Shown: positions 28,219 to 37,896 of the stretch, in pieces | Layout of the letters: every line of letters begins with the position of its first letter | Numbering within the stretch: the stretch's first letter is position 1 | NCBI GenBank assembly: GCA_004332195.1 | Contig: SJBG01000001.1 | Coordinates: 247,199-311,198, forward strand | Direction: 5' to 3' | Source of the DNA: Desulfobulbaceae bacterium | Lineage (GTDB): Bacteria > Desulfobacterota > Desulfobulbia > Desulfobulbales > Desulfurivibrionaceae | DNA length: 64,000 nucleotides | Notes under the pieces: model-generated | The model's database searches: none | What the model was told of the DNA's origin: nothing | The model's input: only the letters and a program-made list of their open reading frames with translations | Program-made: the position numbers and the translations under genes

Positions 28219-28358
28219 GGCTATCTTGAAAAATTGCTATTTTGTTCGAGTTTACGGCACGTAAAAAAAATTACCGCAGGCATATGGTTGATATTCCGAG
28301 GATAATTTTTTTCGCATAACGCAGAAATCGGGCGAAAGAGCAATTTTTCAAGGTGGCC
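28219..28358. repeat. Hairpin repeat family A, copy 1
   Basis: A 140-base element with 20-base near-perfect inverted ends (GGCTATCTTGAAAAATTG at left; CAATTTTTCAAGGTGGCC at right). Nearly identical copies are at 35614-35754 and 44457-44631. The two mismatches between the ends would be G.U pairs in RNA. It lies between nrdR and ribD. Confidence 0.92.
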
Positions 28359-28365
28359 TGTAGTA

Positions 28366-29520
28366 GTGGATCAGCCAAATCAGGCTGATCTGACCGATCA
28401 GTTGTTTTCCGCCCTTGCCGCGATGACTACCGCTAACGATTCCGCATATATGCAGATGGCTCTAACCTTGGCCCGCAAAGGCCTGGGTAAGGTTTCGCCC
28501 AACCCCTGTGCGGGGGCGGTAGTGGTGCGGGACGGACAAGTTATAGGTAAGGGTTGGCATCGGCGGGTTGGGACCCCCCACGCGGAAATCAACGCCTTAA
28601 AAGAGGCTGGCCCCCGGGCGACCTCGGCCACCATTTATATCAACTTGGAACCCTGCAATCATCATGGCCGAACTCCCCCCTGTACTGAAGCCATCTTGAC
28701 TGCGGGCATCAAGCGCGTGGTGTTTGGCATGTTTGATCCCAATCCGCAAGCCGGTGGGGGTGGGGCTTATCTGGCTCAACAGGGTTTGGAAGTTGTGGGC
28801 GGGGTTTTAGCTGAGCAATGCCGTCGGCTGAATCGTCCTTTTATTAAGTGGGCAAGCACCGGACAACCTTGGGTTTTGCTTAAAGCAGCCCTCAGCCTTG
28901 ATGGCCGGATAGCTACTATCAGCGGCGCCAGTAAATGGATAACCGGTGAAAAGTCTCGGCGAGTGACCCATCGTTTACGCTGCCAAAGTGATGCCATCTT
29001 GGTGGGGGTGGAAACGGTGTTGGCCGATGACCCCGCGTTGACCACCCGTCTGCCGGGTCGAGGCGGTCGTGATCCCTTGCGGATCATTCTTGATAGCCAT
29101 TTGCGTACCCCGCCCACGGCACGGGTAATTAACCGTAATTCCGCCGCCACCTGGATTTTCTGCGGCCCCCAAGCCGACGACAATCGGGCCCGGCGTTTGC
29201 GGGAGGCCGAAGTGGAAATTCACCAGGTCGGGTTGGCGGCCGACGGATTTTTGGCTTTGCCCGAAGTCTTGGCCGGGCTGGGATCGGCAGGAGTCAGCAC
29301 CTTGCTGGTGGAAGGGGGAGGCCGGGTCCACGGAGCTTTTTTGCGAGAGCAACTAGCCGATGAACTGGCCTTTTTCATCGCCCCCATGCTGATCGGTGGC
29401 GATGGCCTGGCCGTCGTCGGATCTCTGGCTCTTAATGATCTTGACCAAACTCCTCGCTTAAGTGAGATCAGCCACCGTCGTTACGGTGACGATCTACTGA
29501 TTCGTGGTTTGCTCAACTGA
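28366..29520 (+). CDS. ribD: Bifunctional riboflavin deaminase/reductase RibD
   Basis: A 384-residue enzyme for steps two and three of riboflavin synthesis. The deaminase domain has HAEINAL and NLEPCNHHGRTPPC zinc motifs (about residues 75-110); the reductase domain follows (LKAALSLDGRIATISGASKWITG, LLVEGGGRVHGAFL). GTG at 28366 is placed behind AAGGTGG, which belongs to the end of the family A repeat; an in-frame ATG at 28423 or 28450 is an alternative and would still keep both domains. Confidence 0.93.
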   Translation: MDQPNQADLTDQLFSALAAMTTANDSAYMQMALTLARKGLGKVSPNPCAGAVVVRDGQVIGKGWHRRVGTPHAEINALKEAGPRATSATIYINLEPCNHHGRTPPCTEAILTAGIKRVVFGMFDPNPQAGGGGAYLAQQGLEVVGGVLAEQCRRLNRPFIKWASTGQPWVLLKAALSLDGRIATISGASKWITGEKSRRVTHRLRCQSDAILVGVETVLADDPALTTRLPGRGGRDPLRIILDSHLRTPPTARVINRNSAATWIFCGPQADDNRARRLREAEVEIHQVGLAADGFLALPEVLAGLGSAGVSTLLVEGGGRVHGAFLREQLADELAFFIAPMLIGGDGLAVVGSLALNDLDQTPRLSEISHRRYGDDLLIRGLLN

Positions 29521-29668
29521 CGGCAGCGATTTCCGGTTAGGAATGGTTTAAGCCGTCGTAATACTTGATAGCTCTCCCATAATCTCTACAAAGACAATAT
29601 ATGATTCACCTGCAAAATCAACACGTCATGGTACTTATGGAACCCCTGAATTAACGGGATTTCCGCTG

Positions 29669-29685
29669 GCGCAGCGTGGTAGCGC
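29669..29685 (+). other. tRNA-like D-arm fragment upstream of ribE
   Basis: GCGCAGCGTGGTAGCGC has the sequence and shape of a tRNA D-arm, and CCTGCTTTTTCAC after it vaguely resembles an anticodon arm. No acceptor or T-arm is found, so this is at most a remnant. The rest of the 29521-29710 gap shows no FMN riboswitch. Confidence 0.25.
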
Positions 29686-29710
29686 CTGCTTTTTCACAAG
29701 AGGTTCTGCG

Positions 29711-30382
29711 ATGTTTACCGGAATTATTTTGGGCCAAGGTAAAGTTACAGCCAAAAGACCGATCGGAACGGGAATGATCTTCGAGTTGATGGCCGATTTC
29801 CATCTGGATAACCCGACAGAGGGGGAGAGCATTGCTGTTAATGGAGTTTGTCTCACGGCGCGGGACATCCGGGGTCGAGGCTTCCTGGTCGATGCTGCCC
29901 CCGAAAGTCTGGCCCGAACTAACCTCAGCGACTTAAAAGTCGGCGAAATGGTCAATCTGGAACGGGCCTTGCGACTCAGCGACCGCTTGGGCGGGCATCT
30001 GGTCAGCGGCCATGTCGATGCCGTGACTCAAGTCTTGGCCCGCCGGTCCCTGGGAGACTTCAGAGTTTTTACCTTCGCCGTGCCGCAAGGGCTGGGGCGT
30101 TACATCATCGCCAAGGGCTCGGTGGCTCTGGATGGAATCAGCTTGACGGTTTGCGATCTAAATGCGCACCACTTCTCGGTGTCCATCATCCCGCACAGCC
30201 TGAGGACTACCCCCATGAATCAATACAATCCCGGTCGGCGAGTTAATTTAGAGCTGGACATGATCGGAAAATATGTAGAAAAATTACTGACCCCTAAAGA
30301 GACCGTTCAGGGCGGAGTGGTGATCGAACCAGGCGGCAGACTTAATCAAGATTTTCTGGCGCAACACGGTTTTATAAGTTAG
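29711..30382 (+). CDS. ribE: Riboflavin synthase, alpha chain
   Basis: A 223-residue enzyme that dismutates two lumazines into riboflavin. The N-terminus [12 protein letters not shown] and the two lumazine-binding repeats (residues 1-97 and 98-200; [14 protein letters not shown] and [15 protein letters not shown]) are clear. SGHVDAV is the active-site motif. The AAGAGGTT site lies before the ATG. Confidence 0.96.
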   Translation: MFTGIILGQGKVTAKRPIGTGMIFELMADFHLDNPTEGESIAVNGVCLTARDIRGRGFLVDAAPESLARTNLSDLKVGEMVNLERALRLSDRLGGHLVSGHVDAVTQVLARRSLGDFRVFTFAVPQGLGRYIIAKGSVALDGISLTVCDLNAHHFSVSIIPHSLRTTPMNQYNPGRRVNLELDMIGKYVEKLLTPKETVQGGVVIEPGGRLNQDFLAQHGFIS

Positions 30383-30467
30383 AGTTGCCCTTTTCGGGGT
30401 CAAGAGGGGCAATCAATTACGCAAAAATATTTTTCTGGAAAAAAGTTTAAGGGAGCAACAACAAACG

Positions 30468-31709
30468 ATGATTAGTTCCATTGAAGAAGTTCTTGAGGAT
30501 GTCAAGGTCGGCAAGATGATCATTCTGGTGGATGATGAGGACCGGGAAAACGAGGGTGATCTCTACCTGGCGGCGGAAACGGTCACCCCGGAGGCCGTCA
30601 ATTTCATGGCCACCCATGGCCGGGGCCTGATCTGCCTGGCCTTAACCCCGGAACACCTGGATCAACTGCAACTGCCGATGATGGTGCAGCGCAATCGATC
30701 TCCCCTTGAAACCGCCTTCACCGTCAGCATTGAGGCTCGCACCGGGGTGACCACCGGGATTTCCGCAGCTGATCGGGCCCGAACCATTTTGGTGGCGGCC
30801 AATCCCGGAGCCCAGCCCGATGATTTGATCAGTCCCGGTCACGTTTTTCCCCTGCGGGCCAAAAAGGGTGGAGTCTTGGTGCGCGCAGGTCAGACCGAAG
30901 GCTCGGTGGATTTATCTCGTCTGGCTGGCCTTAACCCTGCCGGGGTAATTTGCGAGATTATGAATCCCGACGGCACCATGGCCCGAATGCCCGATCTACA
31001 TAAGTTCGCGCTTAAGCACCACCTTAAAATTGCCACTATCGCCGACCTGGTTGCCTACAGGGTGCGCAAGGACACCCTGGTCCACCGGGCCGTTGAGGTT
31101 CGTCTGCCCACCATGCACGGTGAATTCAATGCTATCGTTTATCTCAATGAGGTGGATGATCTTGAACATGTGGCCCTGATTAAGGGCATCATCGATCCGG
31201 CCCAGGAGATCATGGTCCGGGTCCATTCCGCTTGTCTCACCGGTGATGTCTTTGGCTCCAGACGTTGTGATTGCGGAGACCAACTGTATAACGCCCTGCG
31301 GATGATCGACCGGGAAGGATCTGGGGTTTTACTCTACATGCGGCAGGAGGGGCGGGGGATCGGCCTGATCAACAAGCTCAAGGCCTACGCCCTTCAGAAT
31401 CAAGGGCTGGATACGGTGGACGCCAACCTGGAGTTGGGTTTCAAGCCGGATCTGCGCGACTACGGGATTGGCGCCCAAATTCTCCGCGATCTCGGGGTCC
31501 GCAAGATGCGATTGCTGACCAACAATCCCAAGAAGATTATCGGCCTGGATGGTTATGACCTGGAAGTGACCGACCGCCTGCCCATCGAAATAGAGGCAGA
31601 TCTGGAAAATGTAAAGTACCTCAAGACCAAAAAAGACAAAATGGGACACATCCTGGAACGTTTGACCTACAGCAAGGCCCTTAACCAAATGACCAGCAAC
31701 AAACCCTGA
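30468..31709 (+). CDS. ribBA: Bifunctional DHBP synthase / GTP cyclohydrolase II
   Basis: A 413-residue fusion supplying both precursors of lumazine. The RibB domain (1-200) has [16 protein letters not shown] and [12 protein letters not shown]; the RibA domain (about 205-400) has [20 protein letters not shown] with three zinc Cys, and [20 protein letters not shown]. It lies 85 bases after ribE. Confidence 0.97.
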   Translation: MISSIEEVLEDVKVGKMIILVDDEDRENEGDLYLAAETVTPEAVNFMATHGRGLICLALTPEHLDQLQLPMMVQRNRSPLETAFTVSIEARTGVTTGISAADRARTILVAANPGAQPDDLISPGHVFPLRAKKGGVLVRAGQTEGSVDLSRLAGLNPAGVICEIMNPDGTMARMPDLHKFALKHHLKIATIADLVAYRVRKDTLVHRAVEVRLPTMHGEFNAIVYLNEVDDLEHVALIKGIIDPAQEIMVRVHSACLTGDVFGSRRCDCGDQLYNALRMIDREGSGVLLYMRQEGRGIGLINKLKAYALQNQGLDTVDANLELGFKPDLRDYGIGAQILRDLGVRKMRLLTNNPKKIIGLDGYDLEVTDRLPIEIEADLENVKYLKTKKDKMGHILERLTYSKALNQMTSNKP

Positions 31710-31714
31710 TTTAG

Positions 31715-31840
31715 CGTAAAAGTTCACCGGCACCTCAGCTTCGTTCATTTTGGCCTTCTTACGTAGCACACTATGCTTCGAAGTCCCAGGTAAGCGCAGA
31801 CTCCAAATGAACGAAGCTGAGGCACCGGTATGCTTTTACG
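31715..31840. repeat. Hairpin repeat family B, copy 1
   Basis: A long inverted repeat: CGTAAAAGTTCACCGG...CACCTCAGCTTCGTTCATTT pairs with the right half ending in CTTTTACG. The loop carries CTTCTTACGTAGC and GCTTCGAAGTCCC. Related copies are at 32900, 37365, 47370 and 59553. Homology continues beyond the hairpin (TGAATTTAATAGCCCTGG). Confidence 0.85.
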
Positions 31841-31905
31841 TCTTTGAATTTCGCTGAATTTAATAGCCCTGGGGAGCTGTTACAACTTAACAAGGAGTTG
31901 GCAAG

Positions 31906-32373
31906 ATGGTGAAATATATTGAAGGTCATTTGTCGGCCGAGGGCAAAAGATTCGGAATCATTGTTTCTCGCTTTAACTCCTTTATCGCCGAACGACTCTT
32001 GGACGGGGCCCTTGACACCCTGACTCGTTCCGGGGCTAGATCTGGGGACATTGAAGTGGCCCGGGTGCCCGGGGCTTACGAAATCCCCCTGGTGGCTGGT
32101 AAGATGGCCCACTGCGGTCGCTATGATGCGGTGATCTGTTTGGGCGTGATTATTCGCGGAGCCACCCCCCATTTTGATTTTGTCGCCAACGAAACGGCCA
32201 AAGGCATTGCTCAGGTAGGAATGGAAGCCGGCTTGCCGGTGATTTTTGGGGTGTTGACTACCGACACCATCGAGCAAGCCATCGAAAGGGCCGGTTCCAA
32301 GGCCGGCAACAAGGGCTCAGAGTGCGCCGCGGCTGCGGTGGAAATGATCGATCTGCTCCAGAAACTGGCCTGA
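31906..32373 (+). CDS. ribH: 6,7-dimethyl-8-ribityllumazine synthase
   Basis: A 155-residue lumazine synthase. Substrate motifs are [56 protein letters not shown] and [23 protein letters not shown] lies 9 bases before the ATG. It follows ribBA across a family B repeat and precedes nusB. Confidence 0.97.
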   Translation: MVKYIEGHLSAEGKRFGIIVSRFNSFIAERLLDGALDTLTRSGARSGDIEVARVPGAYEIPLVAGKMAHCGRYDAVICLGVIIRGATPHFDFVANETAKGIAQVGMEAGLPVIFGVLTTDTIEQAIERAGSKAGNKGSECAAAAVEMIDLLQKLA

Positions 32374-32379
32374 GAGCTT

Positions 32380-32784
32380 ATGGGTATTCGGCGAAAATCG
32401 AGGGAGCTCGCCCTTCAAGCCCTCTATCAGGGAGATTTAAGTGGGACCTCCCCCCCTGACGCCTTGCCGTTATTGTGTACCAACTTCGAGATAAGCTGCA
32501 AGTCGCTGTCCTACAGCCGGGAACTGCTCGACGGGATAAGAGCCAGGCTGGCGGCCATCGATGCGATTATCGAGGGGAGTGCCGTCAACTGGCGCATAAG
32601 TCGAATGTCGGTGATTGATCGAAATATCATGCGGATTGCCGTCTACGAATTCCGTTTTCGGGACGATGTCCCGGCCAAAGTGGCGATCAACGAGGCCATC
32701 GAACTGGCCAAGCGTTTCGGCGCCGACGACTCCCCGGCTTTTATCAACGGGATTCTCGACGCGGTTCACAAAACACGGCTGTAA
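32380..32784 (+). CDS. nusB: Transcription antitermination factor NusB
   Basis: A 134-residue helical protein that binds boxA with S10 during rRNA transcription. RRKSRELALQALYQGD, MSVIDRNIMRIAVYEF and VAINEAIELAKRFGADDSPAFINGILD are diagnostic. The ribH-nusB pairing is widely conserved. Confidence 0.96.
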   Translation: MGIRRKSRELALQALYQGDLSGTSPPDALPLLCTNFEISCKSLSYSRELLDGIRARLAAIDAIIEGSAVNWRISRMSVIDRNIMRIAVYEFRFRDDVPAKVAINEAIELAKRFGADDSPAFINGILDAVHKTRL

Positions 32785-32899
32785 AGATGCACCAGAACCC
32801 CATCTTCGCTCATTGCGGAGTCGATGCTCGCCTGATCTGGCCTTCTCGCGTCCGTCACCCTGTCCTCTCGTCACGTCACCTTGTTCACGTATCGGAAAC

Positions 32900-33018
32900 G
32901 TAACTATTCAGGAGCACCTCAGGAGCACACCCCGTCTTGCCCCATTTTGGCCTTAAATAGCACAAGTATACTTCGAAGTCCCAAGTGAACCAATATGGGG
33001 TGCTCCTGAATAGTTGCG
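32900..33018. repeat. Hairpin repeat family B, copy 2 (diverged)
   Basis: CGTAACTATTCAGGAGCACC pairs with GGTGCTCCTGAATAGTTGCG; the loop has TTTTGGCC and CTTCGAAGTCCCAAGT as in copy 1. A partial relative precedes it at about 32794-32870, and a further CTGAATAGTTAC lies at 33049-33060. The whole 32785-33171 gap is made of such repeats; no gene is seen. Confidence 0.75.
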
Positions 33019-33195
33019 AGACATGGCTAGACCAAGTTGTGGCCTCACCTGAATAGTTACTCGGAAACAAAATTTTGGCCAATTTCCGATTTGTTGTCAA
33101 TCCTTGGCAACATGCTAATGCTCTAAACGCCGGCCAATTATCAACAAATTATTTTTGCCGGGATTTATTCCTTGAGATCGAGTATTTTTGATCGT

Positions 33196-35553
33196 ATGGA
33201 AACCAGGGTCAACGCCAGCAATAAAAAGTCGCTCGGATTGGGGCGAGAAATCGCTTCAGTCAGCGGACTTTTTTTCGCCATTTTTCTTTTAGTCTGTCTG
33301 GGTAGTTATTCCCTGCCGCAAGGAGCCAATAGTGGTTCTTTGCTTTGGTCGGATGGGGAAAGAGCTGGAGTTGCGGTTGCTGGAGAAGTCCCGGCCAACT
33401 GGGGCGGGGCGGTAGGTCAGGTTGTTGCCGGGATGGCGCTGAGCTTTCTTGGAATCAGCGCCTTTTTGCTACCAATCTTGCTGTTGGTTGTTGCCCTGCA
33501 ATCATTTTCTTCATCCTTTACCTTGCAGCGCCTACCTTTCGTGGTGCTGGGGGCCAGCGGGCTGCTGCTGGCTGGCAGCAGCCTGGCCGGCTTGAGCGGC
33601 GGCGAGTTTGTTTCGCTGTTTGGCAATCTTTATCCTCGGTCCGGGTATTTGGGCGCTCAGGGGGTCCGAATCGGTCACCTGGTCCTAGGCGGACCGGGAT
33701 CACTGCTCTTCTTTTTAGCCATGTTCTTGATTTCCTTGATGCTTACCCTTAAATTCTCACCTTATCTTTACGCCCACCGGATTGGCGCCGGAGGACACAA
33801 GGTGGTGTTGTGGGCTTGGGAGTTGGGTGTCGAACTGCTGATTTTCCGCCGGGGTTCGATAAACCGATTCAGGTCATGGTGGAAAACCCAAAACCAGTCC
33901 AAGGAAGCCGGGCTTGCGGGGCAACAACAGCGGGGCGCTGATACTCCGTCGTTGCATTTTTTTGACCCTGACATCGCCCGACGAGGGTTGAATGTTGAGG
34001 AGGAGCGAACCGCGGCGGCTGATCGCAATAAAGCGGACCGCTTCGGGGGCCGACTCGATGGCCAAGTCGGCAAGGATGCAAAAAACGATAGGGGTCAGAT
34101 CGATTTAATTAAAACCGAGGGCGCCTTTCAACTGTTGCCGGCCGCAGCTTCCGGCGAATATCGCCTGCCCCCGCTTTCCTTGCTTGATCGTCTCCGCAAT
34201 CGTGCTCGAAGTTTAGACAAGGAATATTATTTCAAAGTCAGTCACCAACTTGAGGAAAAACTCACGGACTTTAACGTGGTTGGCAAAGTGACGGGGATCT
34301 CGCCGGGACCGGTGATCACCACTTACGAATTTGCCCCGGCTCCAGGGGTTAAGATCAACCGGATCGTAGCTTTAGCCGAGGATTTGGCTCTGGGTCTGAA
34401 GGTGGAAAGCGTGCGAATTGCCGGTTCACTGCCTGGCAAAGGGGCCATCGGTGTTGAAATTCCCAATCCCCAGCGCCAGATGGTCCCGATTATCGATATC
34501 CTGTCCCATGAAAATTTCCAACAAGCCACCTCCCACCTCAGCATGGGATTGGGCATGGACGTAGTCGGCAACCCAGTGGTGGCGGATTTGGCCAAGATGC
34601 CGCATCTGCTGATCGCCGGGGCCACCGGCTCCGGCAAGAGTGTGGCTATCAACACCATTATTTGTAGTATTTTGTATAATGCCACCCCTCAGGAAGTCCG
34701 CCTGTTACTGGTTGACCCCAAAAGAATCGAGCTTTCCGGTTATGAGGCCATTCCCCACCTGCTGCATCCGGTAGTGGTGGACCCTAAGATGGCCAGTCGG
34801 GCTCTGCAATGGGCGGTGCGGGAAATGGAGCGGCGTTATCAACTAATGGAAGAATCCCGAGTTAAAAGCCTGGCTGGTTACAACCAGGATGCCGAAGAAA
34901 AACTGCCCCTGATCGTAATTATAATCGACGAGTTGGCCGACCTGATGATGGTTTCCTCCCGCGAGGTGGAGGATGCGGTCGCTCGCCTGGCCCAGATGGC
35001 CCGAGCGGCCGGAATGCACCTGATTCTTGCCACCCAGCGGCCCTCGGTGGACGTGCTCACCGGCCTGATCAAAGCCAACTTTCCCACCCGGATGTCGTTT
35101 AAGGTTTCCTCCAAGGTCGATTCCCGAACCATTCTGGACGGCAGCGGGGCCGAACACTTGCTGGGGGCCGGGGACATGCTCTTTTTGCCGCCGGGATCCT
35201 CCAAGCTCCAGCGGATTCACGGGGCCTATATTTCCGAAAAGGAGGTCGAGCGAGTGGTCTCTTTCCTTAAAGCCCAGGGGGCAGTGAACTATGACACTTC
35301 GGTGCTGGAAATTGCTGAAGAACCGGAAAACGGCAAAAATGGCGAGGAGGATGGGACCCAGGATGAACACTACGATCGGGCGGTATCCCTGGTCAACGAG
35401 ATGGGCCAGGCCTCCATCTCCATGGTTCAACGTCGCCTGCGGGTAGGCTACAACCGGGCCGCTCGGATGATTGAAACCATGGAAAAAGAGGGGATAGTCG
35501 GTCCGGCCGACGGGGCTAAACCCCGAGAGGTTCTGGGCCGCCACCGATTATGA
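33196..35553 (+). CDS. ftsK: DNA translocase FtsK
   Basis: About 785 residues. Four membrane helices lie in the first 190 residues (FFAIFLLVCLGSYS; LSFLGISAFLLPILLLVVAL; LPFVVLGASGLLLAG; LLFFLAMFLISLMLTL). A short linker is followed by the RecA-like motor (Walker A LIAGATGSGKSVAIN; Walker B IVIIIDELADLMM) and the gamma winged helix (RAVSLVNEMGQASISMVQRRLRVGYNRAARMIETME) that reads KOPS. FtsK moves the terminus region at the septum and activates XerCD. ATG 33196 is chosen; a TTG at 33172 in frame is possible. Confidence 0.96.
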   Translation: METRVNASNKKSLGLGREIASVSGLFFAIFLLVCLGSYSLPQGANSGSLLWSDGERAGVAVAGEVPANWGGAVGQVVAGMALSFLGISAFLLPILLLVVALQSFSSSFTLQRLPFVVLGASGLLLAGSSLAGLSGGEFVSLFGNLYPRSGYLGAQGVRIGHLVLGGPGSLLFFLAMFLISLMLTLKFSPYLYAHRIGAGGHKVVLWAWELGVELLIFRRGSINRFRSWWKTQNQSKEAGLAGQQQRGADTPSLHFFDPDIARRGLNVEEERTAAADRNKADRFGGRLDGQVGKDAKNDRGQIDLIKTEGAFQLLPAAASGEYRLPPLSLLDRLRNRARSLDKEYYFKVSHQLEEKLTDFNVVGKVTGISPGPVITTYEFAPAPGVKINRIVALAEDLALGLKVESVRIAGSLPGKGAIGVEIPNPQRQMVPIIDILSHENFQQATSHLSMGLGMDVVGNPVVADLAKMPHLLIAGATGSGKSVAINTIICSILYNATPQEVRLLLVDPKRIELSGYEAIPHLLHPVVVDPKMASRALQWAVREMERRYQLMEESRVKSLAGYNQDAEEKLPLIVIIIDELADLMMVSSREVEDAVARLAQMARAAGMHLILATQRPSVDVLTGLIKANFPTRMSFKVSSKVDSRTILDGSGAEHLLGAGDMLFLPPGSSKLQRIHGAYISEKEVERVVSFLKAQGAVNYDTSVLEIAEEPENGKNGEEDGTQDEHYDRAVSLVNEMGQASISMVQRRLRVGYNRAARMIETMEKEGIVGPADGAKPREVLGRHRL

Positions 35554-35613
35554 GCAAGAGGCAATTGTTGAAAATCAAATTTTGCTAAGGGCGCACTCAA
35601 CGATGATAATTTA

Positions 35614-35754
35614 GGCTATCTTGAAAAATTAGCTATTTTGTTCGAGTTTACGGCACGTAAAAAAAATTACCGCAGGCATATGGTTGATATTCCGAGGATA
35701 ATTTTTTGAGCATAACGCAGAAATCGGGCGAAAGAGCAATTTTTCAAGGTGGCC
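35614..35754. repeat. Hairpin repeat family A, copy 2
   Basis: 141 bases, nearly identical to copy 1 including the TTACCGCAGGCATATGG core. It lies in the 320-base gap between the convergent ftsK and cysS genes. The rest of the gap holds an inverted family C piece and AT-rich sequence with no gene. Confidence 0.92.
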
Positions 35755-35873
35755 TCAACCCAAATTACGAGTAGTTACGGCGATCTTTGCGGACATCCTT
35801 ACTAGGTGTATCTGAAAAATAAAGTTTTGCTTTTTTAAAATGACGAACTTTGATGATCTCGTAAAAAGTCAAA

Positions 35874-37346
35874 CTAATGTTCCCTCAGTACTTCCCAAGT
35901 GGTACCCTCTGGGCCGTCTTTGATAGCGATATGCTGGCTGGTTAGCTGGTCACGGATGCGGTCGGCCTCAGCCCAATCCTGGTTTTGCCGGGCCGCTTGC
36001 CGGCTGGCGATCAGCTTTTCGATGACTGCGGGCTCGATATCCAACCGGGCCAGCATTTTTTCTTTTCGGTTTTGCAGATAAAGGGCGGGGTTTTCAGTAA
36101 GCAGGCCGAAAATGCCAGCCAGTTCTTGGATTTTGGCCGCAGCGGACCGCAACAGATTCAAGTCTTGCGGGGCCGGAGTAAAGGGGAGGACTTGACGGAG
36201 CTTGTTGATGATTTTGACCGCATCGAAAATCCGGCCCAATGCCAGGGCGCTGTTGAAGTCGATATCCATGGCCTGATGAAATCTTTCTTCCAGCTTTTCC
36301 AGCTTTTCCCGATCGCGGTTGTTGATTTGCGACCGGACTCCGGGATCTCCCGCGGTTGGCAGGCCGGCGATGGTGGCCAGAGCGGTGTAGAGCCTGGTCA
36401 GGCTGGTCTCGGCGTCAGCCATGGCGGCCTCAGAATAGTCCAAGGGGTTGCGATAATGGATGGAAAAGATAAACAACCGTAAAGCTTCAACCGAGTAACG
36501 GGCCAGCGCCTCGCGAATGGTCAAAAAATTACCCAGAGACTTGGACATTTTTTCGTCTTTGACGGTGACAAAGCCATGGTGAATCCAGATGTTGGCAAAA
36601 CTCTTACCGCTAACCCCCTCACTTTGGGCGATCTCGTTTTCGTGGTGGGGAAAGATCAGATCCTTGCCGCCGCCATGAATATCGAAAGTTTCGCCCAGAT
36701 ACTTTTTACTCATGGCCGAGCATTCGAGATGCCAACCCGGCCGACCGGCCCCCCAAGGGCTCTTCCAGCTTGGTTCACCTGACTTGCCGGCCTTCCAGAG
36801 GACAAAGTCCATGAGGTGTTCCTTGTTGTCGTTGATCGCCACCCGAGCCCCAGCCTGCATGTCCTCAAGACTGCGACCGGAGAGCTCCCCATAACCGGCG
36901 AAATGTTGCACCCGGTAATAAACGTCACCCCCCGCCTCGTAGGCCAAACCTTGGTCAATCAACTGTTTAATCAAAGCGATCATTTCCGTTATATGCTCGG
37001 TGGCCAAGGGTTCCAGGGTGGGTGGCTCGATACCCAGGGCCGTCATGTCTTCCTGAAACATTTTAATGAAACGTCGGGAAAGCTCCTCGCAACTGGTGCC
37101 CTGTTCCTGGGCGCGTTTAATTATTTTGTCGTCAATATCAGTAAAGTTGCGGACAAAGGTTACCCGATAACCGCGATGGCGCAGATATCGGAAAATCAGG
37201 TCAAAAATTAAGGCCGAACGGGCATGACCGATATGACAATAATCGTAAACGGTGACCCCGCAGACATACATTTTAACGTGGTTGTCCTCCAAAGGCTGGA
37301 GTTTTTCTTTGCGATTGCCCTTGGTGTTGTGGATGAGTATAGCCAT
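35874..37346 (-). CDS. cysS: Cysteinyl-tRNA synthetase
   Basis: A 490-residue class I synthetase. The HIGH motif is in YDYCHIGHARSALIFD, the KMSKS motif in DEKMSKSLGNFLTIREAL. The zinc site includes C28 (MYVCGVTVYD) and the WHLECSAM Cys. C-terminal DALR and anticodon regions follow. Opposite strand to its neighbours. Confidence 0.97.
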   Translation of the reverse strand: MAILIHNTKGNRKEKLQPLEDNHVKMYVCGVTVYDYCHIGHARSALIFDLIFRYLRHRGYRVTFVRNFTDIDDKIIKRAQEQGTSCEELSRRFIKMFQEDMTALGIEPPTLEPLATEHITEMIALIKQLIDQGLAYEAGGDVYYRVQHFAGYGELSGRSLEDMQAGARVAINDNKEHLMDFVLWKAGKSGEPSWKSPWGAGRPGWHLECSAMSKKYLGETFDIHGGGKDLIFPHHENEIAQSEGVSGKSFANIWIHHGFVTVKDEKMSKSLGNFLTIREALARYSVEALRLFIFSIHYRNPLDYSEAAMADAETSLTRLYTALATIAGLPTAGDPGVRSQINNRDREKLEKLEERFHQAMDIDFNSALALGRIFDAVKIINKLRQVLPFTPAPQDLNLLRSAAAKIQELAGIFGLLTENPALYLQNRKEKMLARLDIEPAVIEKLIASRQAARQNQDWAEADRIRDQLTSQHIAIKDGPEGTTWEVLREH

Positions 37347-37364
37347 GAATTAAACGCTCCGTCA

Positions 37365-37496
37365 GCGTAAAAGCTCACCAACGCTCCATTTTCGCCCATT
37401 TCGGCCTGGCCTTCCTGCGTAGCAAACTGTGCTGTGAAGTCCTAGTTAAGCGCAGACTCCGAATGAATGAAGCTGAGGCGCTGGTACACTTTTACA
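37365..37496. repeat. Hairpin repeat family B, copy 3
   Basis: GCGTAAAAGCTCACCAACGC at the left and a matching GCGCTGGTACACTTTTAC at the right frame a loop with CCTTCCTGCGTAGC and TGAAGTCC. It lies between cysS and the IS3 element, whose left end begins about 20 bases away. Confidence 0.8.
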
Positions 37497-37581
37497 GCTT
37501 TGAATTTCGCTAAGATTTGAGGTAGGATAGAAAAAGTGGACACCAAAAGAAAGGTTAAAATAACTAACTGGAGGTGTCAAG

Positions 37582-37896
37582 ATGGAAAGGTTACCGTATG
37601 GAAGGTACACAAGGGAATTTAGGCAGGAGGCAGTAAAGCTTGTGATTGATGAGGGGCTGTCGGTGCATGAGGCGGCCAAGCGGCTGTCATTGGCATCAAC
37701 AACCTTAAGCAACTGGATGAAGGCATGTAAGGCAGGCAAACTTGGAGAAGTAGGGAAAAACCACAGACCGCTGACGGATGTAGAGATAGAAAACTACAGG
37801 CTCAAAAAAGAGTTGGCTGAAGCGAGGATGGAGCGAGACATATTAAAAAAAGCGGCAGCGTACTTTGCAAAGGAGTCGCAGAGAGGTGCGCGATGA
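37582..37896 (+). CDS. IS3-family transposase OrfA
   Basis: A 104-residue helix-turn-helix protein (YTREFRQEAVKLVIDEGLSV, EAAKRLSLASTTLSNWMKA) with a C-terminal leucine-zipper-like coil (IENYRLKKELAEARMERDI). A GGAGGTG site precedes the ATG. An A-rich run at about 37846-37853 (TTAAAAAAAGC) is a plausible -1 slippery site, and the orfB frame is open upstream through it, so a fused OrfAB is likely made. Confidence 0.93.
   Translation: MERLPYGRYTREFRQEAVKLVIDEGLSVHEAAKRLSLASTTLSNWMKACKAGKLGEVGKNHRPLTDVEIENYRLKKELAEARMERDILKKAAAYFAKESQRGAR

Noticed and set aside
29521..29710. FMN riboswitch upstream of ribE
   Set aside because: None of the conserved FMN-element strings are present.
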